Source: an uncultured Bacteroidia bacterium
GTDB lineage: Bacteria; Bacteroidota; Bacteroidia; Bacteroidales; Prolixibacteraceae
Length of the DNA: 64,000 nt
Assembly (NCBI GenBank): GCA_903897145.1
Contig: CAIUAN010000043.1
Span: forward strand, 1 to 64,000
Direction: 5' to 3'
Each line of letters begins with the position of its first letter. Positions within the stretch are counted from its first letter, which is position 1. Of this stretch, positions 44,960 to 55,700 are shown piece by piece. The position numbers were made by a program, and so were the translations under genes. The notes beneath the pieces are model-generated. The model saw nothing but the letters and a program-made list of their open reading frames with translations. It was not told the origin of the DNA and made no database searches.

Positions 44960-46297
44960 ATGAAACGAATACTCTTTGCGCTGACCATAACTCTAGTCGG
45001 ATTTAATCCTTCGCTGATTCAGGCCCAGCAAGTTTGGAGTTTGGAGAAATGCATCAATTATGCACTTGATAATAACATCAAGATAAAGCAGGGCGCTATA
45101 GCTACTGAATATCAAAAAAATCAACTGCAACAAACGAAATTTTCGCGATTGCCTAGTTTGAATGGGCAGACGTCTCAAAATATGAACTTTGGACGGTCGC
45201 TAACCTATGACAATACCTATAAAGACATTAACTCTTCAGAGACAGATTTTGGATTAGGCGTTTCATTGCCTGTCTTTCAGGGATTTCAGATTTCGAACAA
45301 TATCTCAGAATTGGAGTTAGACCTTCAAGCAAGTGTTGAAGATCTGTCGAAAGCCAAGAGTGATATCTCTGTAAATATTGCCTCTACTTATCTCGAAATT
45401 TTGTTTGCTAAAGATTTAGTGCTGGTCTCAACGAATCAACTGGAGATTACCCGTCTTCAGATTAAGCAAATTAATGAAAAGGTTGAGGCTGGAAGTTTGG
45501 CAAAAGGGAATTTGTTAGATATTGAAGCTCAAGCTGCTGGCGAAGAACTTAATCTAGTCAATGCAAAAAATCAGTTGCAACTTGCAAAACTTAAACTAGC
45601 ACAACTGCTAGAGCTATCTTTAAAAGAGAGTTTTGATATTGAAACACCTTCATTTCCGGAAATTTCTGCTCAGGCCTCTATCGTAGCAGCTAATGAGGTA
45701 TATAATGCAGCTTTGCTTACGCGACCAGAAATTAAGGGTGCTGATTTAAGATTCCAAAGTTCTAAGTTCCAGTTGAAAATGGCCCAAGGGTTACAATATC
45801 CAACCGTTAATCTTTATGCCAATGTTTATGATACGTATAACAATAAGTATACTGATCGAGATGGTAAGAACATTGCTTTTTCTGATCAGCTTAAAAACAA
45901 TCAGCGTAAAGGGGTTGGCTTGCAGATGAATATCCCTATCTTCAATAAATTTCAGACTAAATATCAAATCGACAATGCAAGACTTCAGGTTCTTAACACC
46001 GGTCTTGAGCTAGAAGGAGCAAAGAAACTCCTTAGATCCGATGTTGAAACGGCACAGACCAATGCCATAGCTGCCTTAAATCGTTTTACCTCAAATCAAA
46101 AGGCCGTATCTGCGATGCGTGAGGCTTTTCGCTATTCATCTGAGAAATTCGCGGTCGGATTAGTAAATACAGTAGAATATAATACGGCTAAAACAAAATT
46201 AGCAAAGGCTGAATCTGACCTGCTTCAAGCAAAGTACGAGTTTATTTTCCGTACGAAGATTCTTGATTTTTATCGCGGACTTCCGTTGGTTTTATAG
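44960..46297 (+). CDS. TolC family outer-membrane efflux protein (ABC operon)
   Basis: 445 residues, signal peptide ending in IQAQQ, then WSLEKCINYALDNN, the OEP opening. Two helical halves are present, with NQLQLAKLKLAQLLEL and VEYNTAKTKLAKAESDLLQAK. Only distantly like the RND-operon TolC at 7665. It is the last gene of the MacB-like operon. The glutathione peroxidase gene follows by 33 bases on the same strand and may be co-transcribed. Confidence 0.92.
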   Translation: MKRILFALTITLVGFNPSLIQAQQVWSLEKCINYALDNNIKIKQGAIATEYQKNQLQQTKFSRLPSLNGQTSQNMNFGRSLTYDNTYKDINSSETDFGLGVSLPVFQGFQISNNISELELDLQASVEDLSKAKSDISVNIASTYLEILFAKDLVLVSTNQLEITRLQIKQINEKVEAGSLAKGNLLDIEAQAAGEELNLVNAKNQLQLAKLKLAQLLELSLKESFDIETPSFPEISAQASIVAANEVYNAALLTRPEIKGADLRFQSSKFQLKMAQGLQYPTVNLYANVYDTYNNKYTDRDGKNIAFSDQLKNNQRKGVGLQMNIPIFNKFQTKYQIDNARLQVLNTGLELEGAKKLLRSDVETAQTNAIAALNRFTSNQKAVSAMREAFRYSSEKFAVGLVNTVEYNTAKTKLAKAESDLLQAKYEFIFRTKILDFYRGLPLVL

Positions 46298-46330
46298 AAT
46301 AACAAGTTTTTAATCTAATCAGAACATAAA

Positions 46331-46816
46331 ATGCCGAGTTTGTTTTACAATTTTAGCGCCGTTTCTATTAGCGGTGAATTAATTAATATGGCTGATCTTG
46401 AAGGTAAGGTTGTGCTAATTGTGAATACAGCAAGTAAGTGCGGGTTTACGCCTCAATATGCTGGACTACAAGAACTACATCAAAAATATAGCGATAAAGG
46501 ATTGGTTATCTGCGGATTCCCTTGCAACCAGTTTGGGAAACAGGAGCCAGGGGATTCCAAGCAGATTCAAGAAGGTTGTTTGATTAATTATGGTGTTAGC
46601 TTTCAAATGTTTGAAAAGATTAAGGTAAACGGGAAACAGGCGCACCCCTTATTTGCGTATCTTAAAAAGCAGCTCCCAGACTTTTTAGGTGGCCGAATAA
46701 AATGGAATTTCACCAAATTCCTCCTAGACAAAAATGGAACTCCGGTAAAGCGTTTTGCCCCTTGGACAGCACCTCAAAAAATGGAGTTGCAAATTTTAAA
46801 GCTTCTGTCGCTCTAA
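46331..46816 (+). CDS. Glutathione peroxidase family thiol peroxidase
   Basis: 161 residues. The peroxidatic Cys is C37 in NTASKCGFTPQY, so it is a Cys and not a selenocysteine enzyme. GFPCNQFG supplies a likely resolving Cys, and KWNFTKFLLDKNG holds the catalytic Trp/Asn. No signal peptide, so cytoplasmic. Such bacterial forms usually use thioredoxin rather than glutathione. It trails the efflux operon by 33 bases. Confidence 0.93.
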   Translation: MPSLFYNFSAVSISGELINMADLEGKVVLIVNTASKCGFTPQYAGLQELHQKYSDKGLVICGFPCNQFGKQEPGDSKQIQEGCLINYGVSFQMFEKIKVNGKQAHPLFAYLKKQLPDFLGGRIKWNFTKFLLDKNGTPVKRFAPWTAPQKMELQILKLLSL

Positions 46817-47013
46817 GTTTCTCTTTTTAATTCTGCGGCTTGTCTCCTAGCTGATTACCCCCTTTTAGATCCGACATTTGCCAAAATGTTTTTAATTGCT
46901 TATACTTGAGTTCAATTTTGGAAAACTAACCCAATCTTGATCTCGTGGCGTATACGAATAGGTTTTAGATAATTCCATAATCGTATTCGCTGGACTTTCT
47001 AAATAAGCCAGTT

Positions 47014-49746
47014 ATGCATTTTCTGTCATCAAAAAAATTGTTCATTGGAGTCACTCTTTTATTGGGAGTAATTGCCTATGTGGTATTTCATAAGCCTCTT
47101 GAAAAAATAGATTATAGCTCTCAGGTAAAGCCTATTCTGAATAAAAATTGCATTGCATGTCATGGCGGCGTTAAGCAAAAAGGGGGTTTTAGTGTTCTCT
47201 TTCGTGAAGACGCCATGGCGAATACCAAATCGGGCAAGCCTGCAATTATTCCAGGTAGTCCTGAGACAAGCGAATTTATTAAACGAATCACCTCAAAGGA
47301 TCCTGAAGAGAGAATGCCATATAAGCATACTCCACTTTCAAAAGAGGATATTCAAATCTTAACTCAATGGATTAAAGAAGGAGCTCAGTGGGGTCAGCAT
47401 TGGGCTTATACTGAGATTAAATCTGAAAAAATTCCTGATTACTCTTCCAGTTGGATTAAAAATGAGGTAGATCAGTTTGTCTATCAGAAACTTAAACAGG
47501 AACATCTCTCCCCTTCTGATGAAGCTGATAAGTCCACGCTTATGCGCAGAGTCAGTCTCGATTTAACTGGGCTTCCCCCAACTCAATTAGTCGCAAAACG
47601 ATTTCTCGCAGATGATTCGCCAAAAGCATACGAGAATCTCGTTGATGATCTCCTGGCTTCGCCTAGCTATGGTGAGCGCTGGACCTCCTTGTGGCTTGAT
47701 CTGGCTCGTTATGCCGATACCAAAGGGTATGAAAAAGATGGAAGTCGGAATATCTGGAAATACCGCGATTGGTTGATCCGAGCTTTTAATGCCGACAAGC
47801 CATATAATGAGTTTATTAAGGAGCAGATTGCTGGCGATTTGATGCCTAATCCTGATGACGCTAAATATATTGCAACTTCTTTTAATCGCAATACCATGAC
47901 AAATGATGAAGGTGGAACTGACGACGAGGAGTTTCGCACGGCCGCCGTTATGGATCGGACGAATACGACTTGGAGTGCCTTAATGGGGACAACCTTTAAC
48001 TGTGTGCAATGCCATAGCCATCCTTATGATCCCTTTAAACATGATGAATACTATAAGTTTTTATCCTTCTTTAATAACTCAAGAGATGAAGACGTAGATA
48101 TAGAATATCCATTGCTACGTCAATATAACTCAACGGATAGCTTAAAATTAAACACCTTGGTTGATTGGATTAAAACCAATGCCTCTCCTGAAGAGGGGAA
48201 GAAATATTACACGTTCTTAAAAACGTGGCAGCCAACAATCAATTCGTTACAGGGTGATAAATATATCAATGGAGCACTTTTAGGCTGTACTGCAGGTCTT
48301 CGGAATTTAGGTTCTTTCCGGTTGAAGAATGTTGTTCTCGATCAAAAGGAACAACTTATGCTTCGCTATAATGCACGATTAAATACAGGTAATGTCTATA
48401 TCTACCTCGATAGTCTCAAGGGAAAGCTGATTAAAACAGTAGCACTTAAGTCGAATCAAACGCCTTTTTGGAAACTTCAAACCATCGACCTCCCTGCAAT
48501 CTCCGGAACGCATAACTTATTCTTTAAGTTTCATAATCCTGCCATTCAATCACTTGACGAGACTGGAGTTCGTTTTGACTGGTTTGCCTTTGGAACTAAA
48601 TTTCCTGGTAAGGGAAAACCTGGCTATGACGATGCGATGAAATCGTTCGCTGAGCTGATGGAAGCTCCTGTGGAAACTATCCCTGTCATGGTGGAAAATA
48701 ATAAAGATCAATTTCGTACTTCGCATGTTTTTGTTAGGGGTAATCGTCTTGTCGAAGGGGCCGTTGTGACTCCAGATGTGCCTCATATTCTAAATCCAAT
48801 GCCTGCTGATGCGCCAAAAAACAGATTGGGTATGGCGATGTGGCTGACCGATGAGAAAAATCCATTGGTTGCTCGTACCATGGTGAATCGTTTGTGGGAA
48901 CAATTATTTGGCTATGGAATTGCTGAAACATTAGAAGACCTTGGTTCACAAGGCATTCCACCTACCCATCGGGCGCTGCTTGATTATCTGTCGTGGAAAT
49001 TTATGCACGATTATCAGTGGAGTCTTAAAAAGGTGCTAAAAGAGATTGTTCTTTCTGCTACATATCGTCAAGAATCGAAGGTTACTGATGGCTTATTGAA
49101 GAAAGATCCAATGAATAAATTTTTTGCAAGAGGTCCGAGAGTTCGGTTATCTGCTGAGCAAATCAGAGACCAGAGTCTTGCGGTAAGTAATGTATTAAGC
49201 AGCAAGATGTATGGCAAAAGTGTCATGCCTTATCAGCCTGAAGGGATCTGGCGTTCACCATATAGTGGCGATGTATGGAAGAAAAGTCAAGGCGAGGATC
49301 AGTTTCGGCGGGCTGTATATACCTATTGGAAAAGAACTGCACCTTATCCGTCTATGATCACTTTTGATGGAGGGGCAAGAGAAGTATGCATCACAAGGCG
49401 GATTCGCACTGACACCCCATTACAGGCTCTTACAACGCTGAATGACTCAACCTATCTGGTCATGGCACGCTATTTTGCCTCTCGAATAAACGAAGTTGGC
49501 GGAGCAGAGGTGAATCAGCAAATTGCAAAAGGATACGAATTAATGATGTACAAACCGATATCGAAGGCTCGTCTGAATGCGTTAATGGAGTTATATAACA
49601 CCTCTTATACGAAATTTCGGAATGATGCTAAGGCAAGTGCGTTAATGGCAGGTCAGCTAGAAAAACCCGATAAGCCGAAAGCCGCATCCCTGGTTATGGT
49701 TGCCAGTGCTATGTTGAACCTTGACGAATGGCTGAATAAAAACTAG
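47014..49746 (+). CDS. Planctomycete-type cytochrome c / DUF1549 / CBM6-like / DUF1553 protein
   Basis: 910 residues. An N-terminal membrane anchor (~9-25) leads to a PSCyt1 cytochrome domain with heme motif CIACH (C46-H50) and a later MPYKHTPLS methionine region. DUF1549 follows at ~140-345 and ends in a second heme-like motif CVQCHSHPYDPF (C330-H334). A beta domain at ~417-525, with KLIKTVALKSN, LPAISGTHNLFFKF and VRFDWFAFG, looks like a CBM6-type carbohydrate module. DUF1553 is at ~600-880 (NRLGMAMWL, NRLWEQLFGYGI, YRQES). No function is proven for DUF1549/1553. It is the first gene of the 47-60.8 kb cluster; DUF1501 follows after 5 bases. The 197 bases before it show no clean promoter. 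Confidence 0.88.
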   Translation: MHFLSSKKLFIGVTLLLGVIAYVVFHKPLEKIDYSSQVKPILNKNCIACHGGVKQKGGFSVLFREDAMANTKSGKPAIIPGSPETSEFIKRITSKDPEERMPYKHTPLSKEDIQILTQWIKEGAQWGQHWAYTEIKSEKIPDYSSSWIKNEVDQFVYQKLKQEHLSPSDEADKSTLMRRVSLDLTGLPPTQLVAKRFLADDSPKAYENLVDDLLASPSYGERWTSLWLDLARYADTKGYEKDGSRNIWKYRDWLIRAFNADKPYNEFIKEQIAGDLMPNPDDAKYIATSFNRNTMTNDEGGTDDEEFRTAAVMDRTNTTWSALMGTTFNCVQCHSHPYDPFKHDEYYKFLSFFNNSRDEDVDIEYPLLRQYNSTDSLKLNTLVDWIKTNASPEEGKKYYTFLKTWQPTINSLQGDKYINGALLGCTAGLRNLGSFRLKNVVLDQKEQLMLRYNARLNTGNVYIYLDSLKGKLIKTVALKSNQTPFWKLQTIDLPAISGTHNLFFKFHNPAIQSLDETGVRFDWFAFGTKFPGKGKPGYDDAMKSFAELMEAPVETIPVMVENNKDQFRTSHVFVRGNRLVEGAVVTPDVPHILNPMPADAPKNRLGMAMWLTDEKNPLVARTMVNRLWEQLFGYGIAETLEDLGSQGIPPTHRALLDYLSWKFMHDYQWSLKKVLKEIVLSATYRQESKVTDGLLKKDPMNKFFARGPRVRLSAEQIRDQSLAVSNVLSSKMYGKSVMPYQPEGIWRSPYSGDVWKKSQGEDQFRRAVYTYWKRTAPYPSMITFDGGAREVCITRRIRTDTPLQALTTLNDSTYLVMARYFASRINEVGGAEVNQQIAKGYELMMYKPISKARLNALMELYNTSYTKFRNDAKASALMAGQLEKPDKPKAASLVMVASAMLNLDEWLNKN

Positions 49747-49751
49747 AACCG

Positions 49752-51251
49752 ATGAGAGACGACAATCAAACTAGAAGACTTATTAAAGAAGCTGAGCAGG
49801 CGATGCTTCAGCAATATACCCGCAGGCATTTTCTTAAGGATGGCGCCATGGGATTTGGGGCGTTAGCGTTAGGCTCACTACTCGGCAATTGCTGGGGCAA
49901 TTCAGGGTCAAAGAAATTATTTGATGCGGCGAATCCTCTTGCCGCTCGACCTCCCATGTTCCCAGGGAAAGCGAAATCGGTCATCTATCTGCATATGGCT
50001 GGAGCCCCGTCACAACTAGAGCTCTTTAGCTACAAGCCTGAGCTGGCTAAATTGGATGGTCTTGATTGTCCGCCATCACTTTTAGAAGGAAAGAAATTTG
50101 CATTTATTCGCGGTGTCCCTAAGATGCTTGGGCCTCAAGCGGTCTTTAAGCAACGCGGGGAGAGTGGATTGTGGTTATCCGACAATCTGCCTCATTTGGC
50201 AACTGTTGCGGATGATATTGCGATGCTAAATGCGGTAACAACCGAACAGTTTAATCATGCTCCTGCTCAACTATTAATGCATACCGGATCGGCAAGACTT
50301 GGTCGTCCAAGTATAGGATCATGGGTTACTTATGGTATGGGAACCGAAAATAATAACCTTCCTGGGTTTGTTGTATTGACCTCTGGGGGGAATAACCCGG
50401 ATGCAGGCAAGAGCGTCTGGGGAAGTGGATTTTTGCCAAGTGTCTACCAAGGCGTTCAATGTCGTAGTGAAGGTGATCCAGTGCTATTTATTAAAGATCC
50501 GAAGGGGATGGATCGTGATTTACGGAAGGCCTCTATCGACGCCATTAATAAAGTCAATCAAGAGCAGTATTCAGAATATAACGATCCGGAGACACTATCG
50601 CGGATCGCACAATATGAGATGGCTTATAAGATGCAAATCTCTGTCCCCGATGTGATGAACATCAATGATGAGCCTCAGTATATTCATGAGATGTATGGGA
50701 CTCAACCGGGCAAAACAAGCTTTGCTAACAACGTGCTTTTAGCCCGTAAGTTGGTTGAGAAAGGGGTTCGATTTGTTCAGCTTTTCGACTGGGGCTGGGA
50801 TACGCATGGTGATTCTGCCGGGAATGCAGTTGATATTGGATTGATCAATAAATGCCGAAAGGTGGATCGACCCATCACAGCCTTGCTGCTTGATCTAAAA
50901 CAGCGAGGATTACTCGATGAAACTTTAGTCGTCTGGGGTACTGAATTTGGAAGAACACCTATGCAGGAAAATAGAGAAGGTAAAAAAATGCCTTTTAAAG
51001 GAAGAGATCACCATGCTGCTGCATTTAATATGTGGATGGCTGGCGGAGGAATAAAAGGGGGAACATCCTATGGTGTTACTGACGAAATAGGTTATAACAT
51101 TGTGAGCGGCAAGACAGAAGCTTACGATATTCAGGCGACAATACTTAATCAGCTTGGCTTCGATCATGAGAAGCTAACCTATGAGTCGCAAGGACGAAAC
51201 TTCCGCCTGACGGATCTAAGTGGTAAGGTAATCAAAGATATTCTTGCATAA
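49752..51251 (+). CDS. DUF1501 protein, Tat-exported, first copy
   Basis: 499 residues. Twin-arginine signal YTRRHFLKDGAMGFGALALG at ~22-41. DUF1501 has the alkaline phosphatase/sulfatase-like fold: IYLHMAGAPSQLELFSYKP, DNLPHLATVADDIAMLNAV, FDWGWDTHG, VVWGTEFGRTP and GRDHH carry the family's candidate metal ligands. The enzymatic activity is unknown. It is paired 5 bases after the DUF1549/1553 gene, an association seen widely in Planctomycetes. A second copy is at 55956 with similar signal and motifs. Predicted periplasmic. Confidence 0.9.
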   Translation: MRDDNQTRRLIKEAEQAMLQQYTRRHFLKDGAMGFGALALGSLLGNCWGNSGSKKLFDAANPLAARPPMFPGKAKSVIYLHMAGAPSQLELFSYKPELAKLDGLDCPPSLLEGKKFAFIRGVPKMLGPQAVFKQRGESGLWLSDNLPHLATVADDIAMLNAVTTEQFNHAPAQLLMHTGSARLGRPSIGSWVTYGMGTENNNLPGFVVLTSGGNNPDAGKSVWGSGFLPSVYQGVQCRSEGDPVLFIKDPKGMDRDLRKASIDAINKVNQEQYSEYNDPETLSRIAQYEMAYKMQISVPDVMNINDEPQYIHEMYGTQPGKTSFANNVLLARKLVEKGVRFVQLFDWGWDTHGDSAGNAVDIGLINKCRKVDRPITALLLDLKQRGLLDETLVVWGTEFGRTPMQENREGKKMPFKGRDHHAAAFNMWMAGGGIKGGTSYGVTDEIGYNIVSGKTEAYDIQATILNQLGFDHEKLTYESQGRNFRLTDLSGKVIKDILA

Positions 51252-51296
51252 TGAAACATAGTAAAACTAACTTCCAATAAATAATCTAACCGAATT

Positions 51297-52709
51297 ATGG
51301 TCGTTTTAGCTTTAAATGCCACTGAATTTATTGGTCGTTTTCACCCGATCTTGGTCCATCTTCCAATTGGAATTTTGATCTTGGCGGTCTTATTTATTGC
51401 ATTGTCGCTGAAAGAGCAATTTAGCTACTTAAAAGATGCGATTGGAATAACCTTGTTCTTAGGGATGCTCAGTGCCATAGCTTCCTGCATAAGTGGATAT
51501 CTATTATCCCAATCGGAAAGCTATGATCCAGGTTTGATTTTCAAACACCAATGGTTTGCCATAGCGCTGGCGGCCTCTTCGATTGTGCTTTATGTACTCC
51601 ATCTGATGCAGAAACGTTTGACTTGGACTGCAGGTCTAATGGCGATATTACTTCTGATCACTGGTCATCTTGGAGGTTCCATTACCCATGGGTCCGATTT
51701 CTTATTCAAAGAATCTTCGGCAAAAAATAGTAAAGTTAAAAACGAAAATAAGCCGATTGCAAATATTCAAGATGGTGCTGCCTATGCAACCCTTATTCAG
51801 CCAATCTTTGAGTCAAAATGCATTGCTTGTCATGGTCTTGAGAAGCAAAAAGCAAAGCTTAGGCTAGATGGTCCTGCCTCAATTTTAAAGGGAGGCGAAG
51901 GGGGTGCCGCAATTGTTGCAGGACAAGCTGAGCAGAGTGCTTTGATGAAAAGAATTCTGTTGGCGAAGGATAATAAAGAACATATGCCGCCTGCAGAGAA
52001 GCCGCAGCTGACTAAGGAAGAGATCGATATAGTAGAATGGTGGATCAATGGGGGTGCCTCATTTGATCGAAAAGTTAGTGATATCCAACAGACGGATAAG
52101 ATTAAAAGAGTCTTTAAATCGTTGTCGACCGATCATTCGAATGATGAAGTATCACTTGTGGATGTTCCTGAAGCATCGGTAAGTAAAGCGTCTGAGTCGG
52201 CTATTCAAAAGTTAAGAGAACGAGGCATTACGGTAGTTCCAGTTGCTCAGAATAGCAATTATCTGTTGGTCAATTATGTCGCTATTGAAGCTTTTACCGC
52301 AAAAGATCTTAAGCTTTTACAGGCTATAAATGATCAACTTATTTGGTTAAAATTGCCGAATATTGCGCTAACTGATGAAAGTATAGACGAGTTAAATCAG
52401 TTAACAAATCTTACTCGACTGTATGTGCAAAAGACAAATCTTACAGATCAAGGTATAGCTAAACTTGCAAAACTATCGAACTTACAATATCTGAATCTCT
52501 CAGGTACAAAGGCCACAGCTAAAGGTGTAGCATCGATTAGCGGACTTAAGAATTTGCGTCATCTTTACCTCTACCAGACAGCCATTACAGACGATGAGCT
52601 TAAGAAAATTCGATTGGAACTTCCTAAGACCAATGTTGATGGAGGTGGATATCAAGTACCCAAAATTGAATGGGATACTGCCGTTTCACGTGCACCAATC
52701 ATAAAATAG
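51297..52709 (+). CDS. DUF2231-type membrane protein with cytochrome c domain and leucine-rich repeats
   Basis: 470 residues in three parts. First, four hydrophobic helices of the DUF2231 type, with His in FHPILVHLPIG, KHQWF and GHLGGSITHG, positions that could ligate heme b. Second, a PSCyt1 cytochrome domain with CIACH (C175-H179) and HMPPAEKPQLT. Third, leucine-rich repeats at ~345-440 (LTRLYVQKTNLTDQGIAKL, LSNLQYLNLSGTKA). I infer a membrane electron-transfer subunit that passes electrons between the periplasmic cytochromes and the quinone pool. A shorter paralogue at 58611 lacks the cytochrome domain. It starts 45 bases after DUF1501. Confidence 0.83.
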   Translation: MVVLALNATEFIGRFHPILVHLPIGILILAVLFIALSLKEQFSYLKDAIGITLFLGMLSAIASCISGYLLSQSESYDPGLIFKHQWFAIALAASSIVLYVLHLMQKRLTWTAGLMAILLLITGHLGGSITHGSDFLFKESSAKNSKVKNENKPIANIQDGAAYATLIQPIFESKCIACHGLEKQKAKLRLDGPASILKGGEGGAAIVAGQAEQSALMKRILLAKDNKEHMPPAEKPQLTKEEIDIVEWWINGGASFDRKVSDIQQTDKIKRVFKSLSTDHSNDEVSLVDVPEASVSKASESAIQKLRERGITVVPVAQNSNYLLVNYVAIEAFTAKDLKLLQAINDQLIWLKLPNIALTDESIDELNQLTNLTRLYVQKTNLTDQGIAKLAKLSNLQYLNLSGTKATAKGVASISGLKNLRHLYLYQTAITDDELKKIRLELPKTNVDGGGYQVPKIEWDTAVSRAPIIK

Positions 52710-52715
52710 AGGCTA

Positions 52716-55700
52716 ATGGTATTTTTCAAGAAGAAGGCCTCCGTTTTTGCATTGCTTATTGCAGTTCTTGCTTTAGGTTCATGTGGCCCCAAGCTGCCAG
52801 CGGATATTGTAGCCTCATTAAAACTCCTTCCTGATAAGATCGACTATAACCAACATGTTAAACCGATCCTATCTGATAAATGTTTCTCCTGTCATGGCCC
52901 GGATAAAACAAAACAGAAGGCTGGACTTCGTTTAGATATTCAGTCTTTTGCTTATGCTCCCCTGCCTGAGACTCCAGGTAAAGTTGCGATAGATCCAGGA
53001 AGTTTGGAGGGTAGCGAATTGTATCATCGGATTATCTCTGAGGATCCAAGTTATATAATGCCTTCGAGCAAATCACACCTAGTGCTTAGCTCGAAAGAAA
53101 AGGCAATCCTAGTTAGATGGATTCAGCATGGGGCAAAATACAAGCCTCATTGGGCTTTTGTGAAACCGGAAAAGCCAAGTGTGCCCAGTGCCCATATATC
53201 TGGATGGATGGTTAATTCAATAGATCATTTTATTGCCCGTCGTCTCGAGTCGGAGCATATCCAACCCTCTAAAGAAGCGTCAAAGGAGTTGTTGTTACGA
53301 CGACTCTCTCTTGACCTCACCGGACTCCCTCCTACGCTGGAGGAGATTGATTTATTTCTTTCGGATCGCGCCGCCAATGCCTATGAGAAACAAGTTGAGC
53401 GATTGTTAAAGTCGCCCCATTTTGGTGAAAAAATGGCTGTCGACTGGCTTGATCTGGCTCGGTTTGCTGATTCTTATGGCTATACTGTTGATCGACTTCG
53501 CGATATGTCGCCTTACCGCGATTGGGTTATTCAAGCTTATAATCAGAATATGCCTTACAACCAGTTTATACAATGGCAGCTGGCTGGCGATCTAATGCCT
53601 TTCCCTACCAAGGATATGATTATCGCGACCGCTTTTAATAGACTCCATCAGCAGAATATGGAAGGTGGAATCATTGAGGAGGAGTTTCAAACGGAATATG
53701 TCATAGATCGCACCAATACCATGGGAACAGCTATCATGGGACTTCCGATTGGATGTGCGAGGTGTCACGATCATAAATTTGATCCCATTACCCAGAAAAA
53801 TTATTACGAGCTGACCAGTTTTTTTAATCGGGTAAAAGAGGCAGGTCAGATCTCTTGGGATGATGCAACCCCTACACCTACGCTGATGCTTCCTACGAAA
53901 GAGAAGGAGAAAAATGTAGCTGTTCTGAATCAGCAAATTGCGGATCAAGAGAAAGCTGTTGAACAAACAAAAGGAATTGCGATTCCTGGCTTTAAAGATT
54001 GGCTTAATATGAAAAAATATCAGCAGTTGGGTTCTGAAATAATTCCTCAGAATGGGTTGCTGGCATATTATAATTTCGATAATGGGACTCTAAAATCCAG
54101 CAGTAAGCCTCAGCAGACTGGAGCGATGAAACGTGGGCTTGGAAACTCAGATGGTGATGCTCCAGTATTTGAAAAAAATGAGTCTGGCAAAGACTTAGTT
54201 TTGAATGGAGATCAATGGATGGCTACAGGTCCAATAGGTGCATTTAGTCGTTCTGATCCATTTACCATTAATCTTCGTGTTTTAATTCCAAATGACTTTA
54301 AGGAAGGGGTGATTTTTCATAAATGTATAGCTGAACGACTTTATAACTATCGCGGCTATCATGTGTATCTAAAGGAGAATAAACTTTCTGTGAATATGTC
54401 GCATGCCGCTCCTTCCAATGCAATCTCTCGTGTGATGACAGAGCCAATTCCGCGCAATAAATGGATCATGCTATCGATGACTTACGATGGCTCCTCAAAG
54501 GCGAATGGGTTAAAGCTATTTCTTGATGGCAAAGAGCTAGCGCTTGAGACGACCATGGACCAATTGACGAAAGACATTGTACGAAATAGAAAAGATCAAC
54601 TTGGCTTACAGATTGGTGCCTGGGATCGTGGACTAGGATTTAAAGGGGGTAAAGTAGATGATCTTTCTGTTTATAATCGGGCCTTAACCGATTTTGAGTT
54701 GAAGATTATAGGAGACCATTCAGCTTGGAAGTCAATCTCAGCAAAGAATCCTGAGCTGCTAGCTTCCGCAGATTCATTAGCCTTAAAAAACTATTATTTA
54801 TCTGCTGTGGACCCCGGATTATTAGCTGAGCAGAAAAAACTGCAGCAGCTACGAACAAACTTGTCAGATACTGTATCCAATATTCAAGAGCTTAGCGTGA
54901 TGCAAGATATGCCCATTCCACGCAAGACTTATATCCTAAAAAGAGGCAATTATGATGCCTTTGGAGAAGAAGTTTTCCCGAATGCACCGCCTTCAATCTT
55001 CCCTTTCTCAAAGAAATTTCCTCAGAATCGCTATGGCTTAGCCATGTGGCTGACCGATGATGATCATCCATTGACAGCTAGAGTCGCTGTCAATCGGATC
55101 TGGCAAAATTTCTTTGGGACTGGATTAGTGAAGACCGCTGAAGATTTTGGTAACCAAGGGGAGCTTCCCAGTCATCCCGAACTTTTAGACTGGCTTGCCG
55201 TTTCTTTTACAGATTCAAAATGGGATTTTAAAAATTTATGTAAACAAATAGTGATGTCTGCAACCTATCGTCAAGATTCGAAGAGCACTTCTCAAAATCT
55301 GGCCTTAGATCCTGAAAATCGCCTCTTGTCCCATGGTCCGAGCATCCGATTGACAGCTGAAATGATTCGAGATAATGCGCTTGCGGCGAGCGGCCTACTG
55401 AATACAACTCTAGGAGGCAAGAGTATTAAGCCTTATCAGCCTGATGGGTTGTGGGAGATTAATAATAGCAGTTATAGGGCTGATACAGGCGCAAATGTTT
55501 ATCGAAGAGGAATCTATGTCTTAGTAAAACGCTCGGTGCCGAATCCAACTTTAGCAACCTTCGATGCGACATCGCGAAGCTATTGTGTTGTCCGTCGACA
55601 GAAAACAAATACCCCTCTTCAGGCTTTAGTGACACTGAATGACCCAACCTTTGTTGAGGCGGCTAAAGTTATGGGCGAACAGTTAACGATGGCTGCAGAG

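Noticed and set aside
46331-46816. Glutathione peroxidase as a selenoprotein.
   Set aside because: The active site codon encodes Cys (SKCGFT), with no in-frame TGA.
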